Origin: DASVUC01 sp038237225
Lineage (GTDB): Bacteria > Planctomycetota > Phycisphaerae > Tepidisphaerales > Tepidisphaeraceae
Assembly (NCBI GenBank): GCA_038237225.1
Contig: JBBRYX010000014.1
Span: 1 to 64,000, forward strand
Direction of reading: 5' to 3'
DNA: 64,000 nt
Positions 59,697 to 64,000 of this stretch are shown in pieces. Within the stretch, counting starts at the first letter, position 1. Each line of letters starts with the position of its first letter. The position numbers and the translations under genes were made by a program. The notes beneath the pieces are model-generated. The model was not told where the DNA came from, did no database searches, and worked only from the letters and a program-made list of their open reading frames with translations.

Positions 59697-60887
59697 ATGT
59701 CTCTGACCTGGCAACAACCGTTACCGCCGATTTACAACGAACTTACGGACGGCGAGCTGCGCCTTCGGATTCAGTCGGCCAAGGAAACACTCGGTAAGAA
59801 GCTCGTGATCCTGGGCCATCATTACCAGCAGGATGACATCATCGACTTCGCGGACTTCACCGGGGACAGCTTTGAGCTTTCCCGCCACGCGGCGGCGCAG
59901 AAGGGAATCGAATATGTCATCTTCGGGGGCGTTCACTTCATGGCGGAAAGCGCGGATATCCTGACCGAAGAAACCGTCCGCGTCATTCTCCCCGACCTTG
60001 GCGCCGGATGCTCGATGGCGGACATGGCCAGCCTCGACCAGACCATCGAGTGCTGGGAACAACTCAAGCAGGCCTGCCCCAATGACACGATCATCCCAGT
60101 CACTTACATGAACTCCAGCGCCGCGATTAAGGCGTTCGTCGGTGAAAACCACGGTGCCGTCTGCACCAGCAGCAATTGCCGAAACGTGCTCGAATGGGCG
60201 CTCCAGGGTGGCGCGAGCGGACTGCCTGCTTCAGCGGATAGCGCTTCCAATAAAGTCAAAATCCTTTTCTTTCCCGATCAGCACTTGGGAAGAAACACCG
60301 CCCACGCGATGGGATATCCCCTCGAGAAAATGGTCGTCTGGGATCCTCGCCAGGACCTCGGCGGCAACTCCGAGCGCGCCATTCAAGAAGCCGCCTTCAT
60401 CCTGTGGAAAGGTCACTGCTCCGTCCACGCGCTGTTCCGCCCGGAGCACATCGACGACGTCCGAAAGAATCATCCGAACATGAAGGTGATTGTTCATCCG
60501 GAATGTAAATGGGAAGTTGTTCAGAAGGCGGATATGGCGGGTTCGACCGCGTACATCGTGAAGCAGGTCGAAGCGGCGCCGCCGGGCAGCGAATGGGCAA
60601 TTGGGACGGAAGTGCACCTCGTCAATCGGCTCAAGAACCAGCACCCGGATCAGAAAATCATTGTGCTGAGCGATTGCCAGTGCCTGTGCACGACGATGTT
60701 TCGAATTGACCTGCCGCACCTTTGCTGGACGCTGGAGAACCTGGTTGAAGGGAAAGTGGTGAACGAGATCAAGGTGGATTCCCACACGCGTAAGTGGGCC
60801 ACCGTTGCGCTCGAACGAATGCTTGCGATCAAAGGGACCGGCAATCCGATGGGGAAACAGCAGCCGGTGGGGTCGACGGTTGATTGA
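59697..60887 (+). CDS. nadA: Quinolinate synthase
   Basis: 396 residues of the [4Fe-4S] enzyme that condenses iminoaspartate with dihydroxyacetone phosphate for NAD. Landmarks: KLVILGHHYQQDDIIDFADF, GDSFELSRHAA, FGGVHFMAESADIL, DLGAGCSMADM (Cys ligand), VTYMNSSAAIKA, FFPDQHLGRNTA, VIVHPECKWEV (Cys ligand) and SDCQCLCTTM (Cys ligand). Longer than the Thermotoga-type enzyme (about 300) by an insertion in the middle. GAGGTAAT lies 9 bases before the ATG. The open frame far upstream is antisense to metF and the barrel gene and is not part of it. Confidence 0.97.
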   Translation: MSLTWQQPLPPIYNELTDGELRLRIQSAKETLGKKLVILGHHYQQDDIIDFADFTGDSFELSRHAAAQKGIEYVIFGGVHFMAESADILTEETVRVILPDLGAGCSMADMASLDQTIECWEQLKQACPNDTIIPVTYMNSSAAIKAFVGENHGAVCTSSNCRNVLEWALQGGASGLPASADSASNKVKILFFPDQHLGRNTAHAMGYPLEKMVVWDPRQDLGGNSERAIQEAAFILWKGHCSVHALFRPEHIDDVRKNHPNMKVIVHPECKWEVVQKADMAGSTAYIVKQVEAAPPGSEWAIGTEVHLVNRLKNQHPDQKIIVLSDCQCLCTTMFRIDLPHLCWTLENLVEGKVVNEIKVDSHTRKWATVALERMLAIKGTGNPMGKQQPVGSTVD

Positions 60888-60950
60888 TGCGCATCTCGGT
60901 TAAGCCGGCACTGGATTCAGCCGATGCGAGTTGAAGCAATCGTGCTCTGA

Positions 60951-61217
60951 ATGATCATGCGAGGAAACGACCGCAATCCTGACTGCCATCCACTTGCTCG
61001 CCCCTGCGCCTGGGTGGCGTTTGTTGCGCTGGCGACCACTTTTTTCTTCCAACTTGTCACGGGTTACCGTTTTACGGATGTGCCGCAGACGTCGACGACC
61101 TATGCAGCGGGATTGTTCAAGTACGCTGAATCTTCATCCGCTTCCGAAGACGATGAGGTTGTCTCGACATCGGCGGAAGAGCCAACGTTGACACGGTTGG
61201 ATCTCGCCGCGGATTGA
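60951..61217 (+). CDS. Small putative membrane protein
   Basis: 88 residues with one membrane helix (AWVAFVALATTFFFQLVTG) and an acidic Ser-rich tail (SSSASEDDEVVSTSAEE). It follows nadA by 63 bases. Start signal is weak. It could be a real single-pass protein or a chance frame. Confidence 0.4.
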   Translation: MIMRGNDRNPDCHPLARPCAWVAFVALATTFFFQLVTGYRFTDVPQTSTTYAAGLFKYAESSSASEDDEVVSTSAEEPTLTRLDLAAD

Positions 61218-61292
61218 GCGCATCGCAGCGAGGACCACGCCGATGCCGGAAGTGGCGCATTTTGGCCGGCATATTTAGCGCGACGGTGAAAT

Positions 61293-62168
61293 TCAGGAAG
61301 CCGCCAACCGCTCCAGGCGAACCTCGATCACCTCGGACGGACACCACGCGCGCATCTGGAGCATGGAGGAGAAGCCGACGCCTCGATCCACGAGGAGGCA
61401 GATGTTTTCGTAGTTGTGAACGCCGCGGCAGTACTTTCGAGTGAGTGAGTCGTGCCGCAGGATTGGGAATCCGCCTGGGAGGCAGATTTGGCCGCCGTGG
61501 GTATGGCCGGCGAGGTAGAGATCGGGGTCCATCTTGTGGGCGAAGTGGATGAGATCGGGGTAATGCGAGACGACGATTCTGGGAATGCCCGATCTTTTTG
61601 CCGGCCAATGGCGACCCATTTCCTCTTCGATGTCGGCGCGCTCGGGTCCGGGATATCCGATCAGTTCGATCGTCGCGCCGTTTACCGAGACGTCCAGCCG
61701 TTGATGGCCGATCATCTTGACGCCCCATTCTTCCAACATGGGGCCAAGCAGGTCGCCGTCGTGGTTTCCCAGCACGGCAACGGCGCCGCATTTGCTCGGA
61801 AGCGCCTTCACGAGCCGCTCGATGTGCGGCAATGAAGGCTTGAGATGGTGCATGTTGTGAGCCTGATCGCCCCCATAGAGAATCAGATCCGGCGGATCGG
61901 ACTTCACTTTTTTAACGAGATCATCCAACCCATGAGGCCACGTTCCTCGGAGGTGCAGATCGGTCACGTGAAGTAGCCGCACACCAACGAGCGCGTCGGG
62001 CAGTCCGCCCAATGCAAAGCGCATGGAATTGAACTCGCACCCTTCGACAGTCCACCACTGAAGCCATGGCCCCGCGCGCGGACGAGATAGCTCCGCGCGC
62101 CAATGCTCGCCGCGCGCGGTCTCGACCGAGCCTTCCCTGGCCGCCGGAATGACATCTGCCGAATACAA
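61293..62168 (-). CDS. Metallophosphoesterase (YkuE-like)
   Basis: About 290 residues. All five calcineurin-like metal motifs are visible: LLHVTDLHLRG, ILYGGDQAHN, VAVLGNHDGDL, IVVSHYPDL and LAGHTHGGQ. The N-terminal WWTVEGCEFNSMRFALGGLP fits the strand before the first motif in YkuE-type enzymes, so translation should begin upstream of the ATG at 62024, possibly at the TTG 62168 or an internal GTG. A twin-Arg signal was not seen. Confidence 0.88.
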   Translation of the reverse strand: MYSADVIPAAREGSVETARGEHWRAELSRPRAGPWLQWWTVEGCEFNSMRFALGGLPDALVGVRLLHVTDLHLRGTWPHGLDDLVKKVKSDPPDLILYGGDQAHNMHHLKPSLPHIERLVKALPSKCGAVAVLGNHDGDLLGPMLEEWGVKMIGHQRLDVSVNGATIELIGYPGPERADIEEEMGRHWPAKRSGIPRIVVSHYPDLIHFAHKMDPDLYLAGHTHGGQICLPGGFPILRHDSLTRKYCRGVHNYENICLLVDRGVGFSSMLQMRAWCPSEVIEVRLERLAAS

Positions 62169-62216
62169 CGCTGTCCTACAACAGTCCCCGACTCCGCGCT
62201 TCGGGACGAGGGTCGA

Positions 62217-63041
62217 TCAGTGTCCTTCTCCGGCGGGCTTGACCGGTGGCTTCGGCCGATCGCCGGTCAGCTCCCTCACCCACATGTTCCGAAATCGCAC
62301 GGGGTTGTGGTGGTCCTGGAGCGAAATCGGTCCCTTGGCAGGATGCTTGTCGGGGTAGGTCGTGAGCGCCTTGTGCATGGACGGGCCGATCAACTTGACG
62401 TTGTCCTGCACGAGCACGCCGTTGAAGATCACGGTGATGCGCGCGGGTGCTGTGACTTTCCCCGATTCATCCACCTTGGGTGCGCGAAACACGACGTCGT
62501 AAACATTCCATTGTCCAGCGGGGAGAGTGGCGTTCACCAGCGGCGGGTATTGTCCGTAGATCGAGCCCGCCATCCCATCCGGATAGGTTTCGGTTCCAGC
62601 GCTGTCGAGGACCTGGAGCTCATACATTCCCATCAGGAAGATTCCGCTGTTACCGCGACCCTGGCTGGCGCCCTGCACATCCTCAGGCTCGCGCCACTCG
62701 GCATGCAGCTGGCAGTCAGCAAACTCCTGCTTGCTCTTGATGATGCCTTTCCCCGGGGCCACTTCAAACCATCCCTCGCCGACTTTCCATTCCGCGTCGC
62801 CGCCGGTCTTCTCGCTCTTCCATTGGGAAAGATCCTTTCCGTCGAAGAGCACGACCGCATCGGAAGGCGCCGTGCCGGGCTTTTCCTGCGTGCTGAATGT
62901 CCCCGGTTTCACCGCGACCGGCTGCGGACGCTTCATGTCATGAACTTCGAAGCCTTCCTTCGCGTCATCCGCACCTGCCGCGCAGACCGCCAGCAAACCC
63001 ATGGCAATTAGTTTCAAACTTGGATTCCAAAATGTTCTCAT
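62217..63041 (-). CDS. DUF1080 (3-keto-disaccharide hydrolase-type) exported protein
   Basis: 274 residues with a signal peptide (LIAMGLLAVCAAGA) and a jelly-roll LamG-like domain: VVLFDGKDLSQW (family start), FADCQLHAEWREP, GNSGIFLMGMYELQVLDS, YPPLVNATLPAGQWNVYDVVF, RITVIFNGVLVQDNV and ISLQDHHNPVRFRNMWVREL. DUF1080 proteins are plentiful in planctomycetes and act on 3-keto sugars. The ATG at 63041 is right for the leader; the frame is open 65 codons more. Confidence 0.92.
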   Translation of the reverse strand: MRTFWNPSLKLIAMGLLAVCAAGADDAKEGFEVHDMKRPQPVAVKPGTFSTQEKPGTAPSDAVVLFDGKDLSQWKSEKTGGDAEWKVGEGWFEVAPGKGIIKSKQEFADCQLHAEWREPEDVQGASQGRGNSGIFLMGMYELQVLDSAGTETYPDGMAGSIYGQYPPLVNATLPAGQWNVYDVVFRAPKVDESGKVTAPARITVIFNGVLVQDNVKLIGPSMHKALTTYPDKHPAKGPISLQDHHNPVRFRNMWVRELTGDRPKPPVKPAGEGH

Positions 63042-63085
63042 GTTCTCGCTTTCTGGTTGGACGCGACATTGTAGCGGCAATTGCC

Positions 63086-63634
63086 TTACGTGCGATCCAT
63101 TTTTTCCATCAGCTCGGCGAGCCGGTATTCCAATCGCAGCGACTGCTCCTTGCCGTCCAGTTCCGCGGTTACGATGCGGTTGTAAAGGACGATCCCCGTC
63201 GCCAGCATCAGCCAGATGACGCCGGCCATCAACCATGCAAGATTGGTGATCGTCGGCTGCGCGATTACGTTCATCAGGAGCACGATGACTATTCCCAAGG
63301 CTGCCGCTGGACCCGCTTTGCTGAGCGAGGTCAGTCGCCGGATATTCTGGGACCGTTTCATCAGCGCCGGAATTGAGATGAACAACGATGCCGCGCTCAC
63401 CACGCCGCCGAGCGCCCAGATCATTTTATCGGTGCGGTCCACCTTCGGCGTGATCTGCATCAATGCCGCAATCACAACAAATACAACCGCGCCCACCACG
63501 CCGGCCAACTGATACCACCATTCCAATCCGGATAATTTGTGCTCCGCCATCGCCTTAACCTCCAATTCAAGACGTTCGCGCCGCTGATCACTAAGCGGCT
63601 CCAGTGCAAGCAACGTTTCTCGGAACTCATTCAT
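63086..63634 (-). CDS. Membrane protein coupled to the ECF sigma gene
   Basis: 182 residues. A cytoplasmic helical start (LALEPLSDQRRERLELEVKA) and four membrane helices (LAGVVGAVVFVVIAALMQI; WALGGVVSAASLFISIPAL; AAALGIVIVLLMNVIA; LAWLMAGVIWLMLATGIVLY), then a charged end. The start overlaps the stop of the ECF sigma gene by 4 bases (ATGA), so it is likely its partner, perhaps an anti-sigma factor or sensor. There is no zinc-binding HxxxCxxC motif, so it is not a ZAS-type anti-sigma. Confidence 0.8.
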   Translation of the reverse strand: MNEFRETLLALEPLSDQRRERLELEVKAMAEHKLSGLEWWYQLAGVVGAVVFVVIAALMQITPKVDRTDKMIWALGGVVSAASLFISIPALMKRSQNIRRLTSLSKAGPAAALGIVIVLLMNVIAQPTITNLAWLMAGVIWLMLATGIVLYNRIVTAELDGKEQSLRLEYRLAELMEKMDRT

Positions 63635-64000
63635 GTCCGACCTCCTTCAAGCCGCTGTCGCAGGGCGCGCTTCGCATGAAACAGCCGCGACTTCACCGTT
63701 CCCTGCGGCACATCAATCACTTCAGCGATCTGCGCAATGGACAGGTCTTCGAGAAAGAACAACGTCAGCACTTCGCGCTGCGCGAGCGGCAGCGTCTCCA
63801 GTCCGCGATGCACGCGCCCGGCATCGTCGGCTCGGAAAGGCTCCGCATCCGGTGTTTCTTCCGCGGCCTGCTCTACGTCATCTGAAAGCGGCTCCTCCCG
63901 GCGCTGACGTCGCTGGTGGGCGAGGGCCGCGTTTCGTGCCGTTCGATACACAAACGCCGGTAGCGCACGCGGGTCTCGCATAGTGGTCATCGCTTTAAGC
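63631..64000 (-). CDS. ECF sigma factor, C-terminal part (runs off the right edge)
   Basis: At least 120 residues in view. RALPAFVYRTARNAALAHQR is the end of region 2; LETLPLAQREVLTLFFLEDLSIAQIAEVIDVPQGTVKSRLFHAKRALR (given here as a region) is region 4 with its helix-turn-helix. The frame stays open to the window edge past the ATG at 63990, so the real start and most of region 2 lie outside. It overlaps the membrane-protein gene downstream by 4 bases. Confidence 0.9.
   Translation of the reverse strand, partial: LKAMTTMRDPRALPAFVYRTARNAALAHQRRQRREEPLSDDVEQAAEETPDAEPFRADDAGRVHRGLETLPLAQREVLTLFFLEDLSIAQIAEVIDVPQGTVKSRLFHAKRALRQRLEGGRT

Overview
The window looks like chromosomal DNA of a GC-rich planctomycete, most likely of the class Phycisphaerae or a relative. 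No rRNA or tRNA is present, so this rests on protein traits: a surface protein with the 'LE.R.L(L/M)' leader typical of planctomycete exported proteins, a PEP-CTERM tail, ECF sigma factors with membrane extensions, a DUF1080 and a ThuA-like protein, and many Thr/Gln/Pro-rich linkers of the 'TTQP/ATAP' kind. The taxonomy is inference.

Layout. 1-15 kb: the edge of a delta-60 repeat protein, an acyl-CoA synthetase, a TPR/SPOR lipoprotein-like protein, a DASS anion transporter, a Poly_export-like protein, an aspartate aminotransferase, a truncated kinase-like gene with a CheY-type regulator, a membrane-anchored coiled-coil protein, a DUF4139 protein, aroA, a small Cys-containing exported protein with its own terminator, a ThuA-like protein, and a Doc/AbrB toxin-antitoxin pair with a palindromic operator candidate. 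15-22 kb: a single protein joining an ECF sigma factor, a membrane helix and a PEP-CTERM surface domain, then an EIIA PTS protein, a VOC-fold protein and polA.

22-25.3 kb: a small integron-like cassette array without an integrase in view (a CALIN). It has three complete attC-like sites and two left-half sites cut off by palindromic REP-like elements. Every cassette reading frame encodes a small membrane protein. 25-31 kb: a secreted alpha/beta-hydrolase-like protein, purC carrying an in-frame insertion of a palindromic repeat, a lone fumarate/tartrate dehydratase beta subunit, and a sugar-type substrate-binding protein. 31.2-36.5 kb: a 1,769-residue surface protein with a beta-helix and 13 fibronectin type III domains.

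36.5-55.7 kb: one long leftward type IV pilus / type II secretion-like cluster. In the direction of transcription it holds two near-identical major pilins, a third GspG-like pilin, minor pilins, a GspH-like pilin, PilM, PilN, PilO, a PilP-like protein, a secretin, a TPR lipoprotein, a histidine kinase, a response regulator, a GAF/HD-GYP protein, a STAS protein, PilB and PilC. The placement of an HD-GYP phosphodiesterase next to a PilB with a MshEN-like N-terminus suggests c-di-GMP control of assembly. No PilT or prepilin peptidase is present here. 55.7-57.2 kb is a gene-poor leader rich in palindromes. 57.2-64 kb: metF, an outer-membrane beta-barrel protein, nadA, a small membrane protein, a metallophosphoesterase, a DUF1080 protein, and an ECF sigma factor (cut by the window edge) translationally coupled to a membrane protein.

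A recurring theme is a set of short, word-like palindromic repeats at gene borders. They belong to at least eight sequence families. One lies inside purC and one supplies the N-terminus of the TPR/SPOR protein. All functional calls come from reading the sequence; no database search was run.
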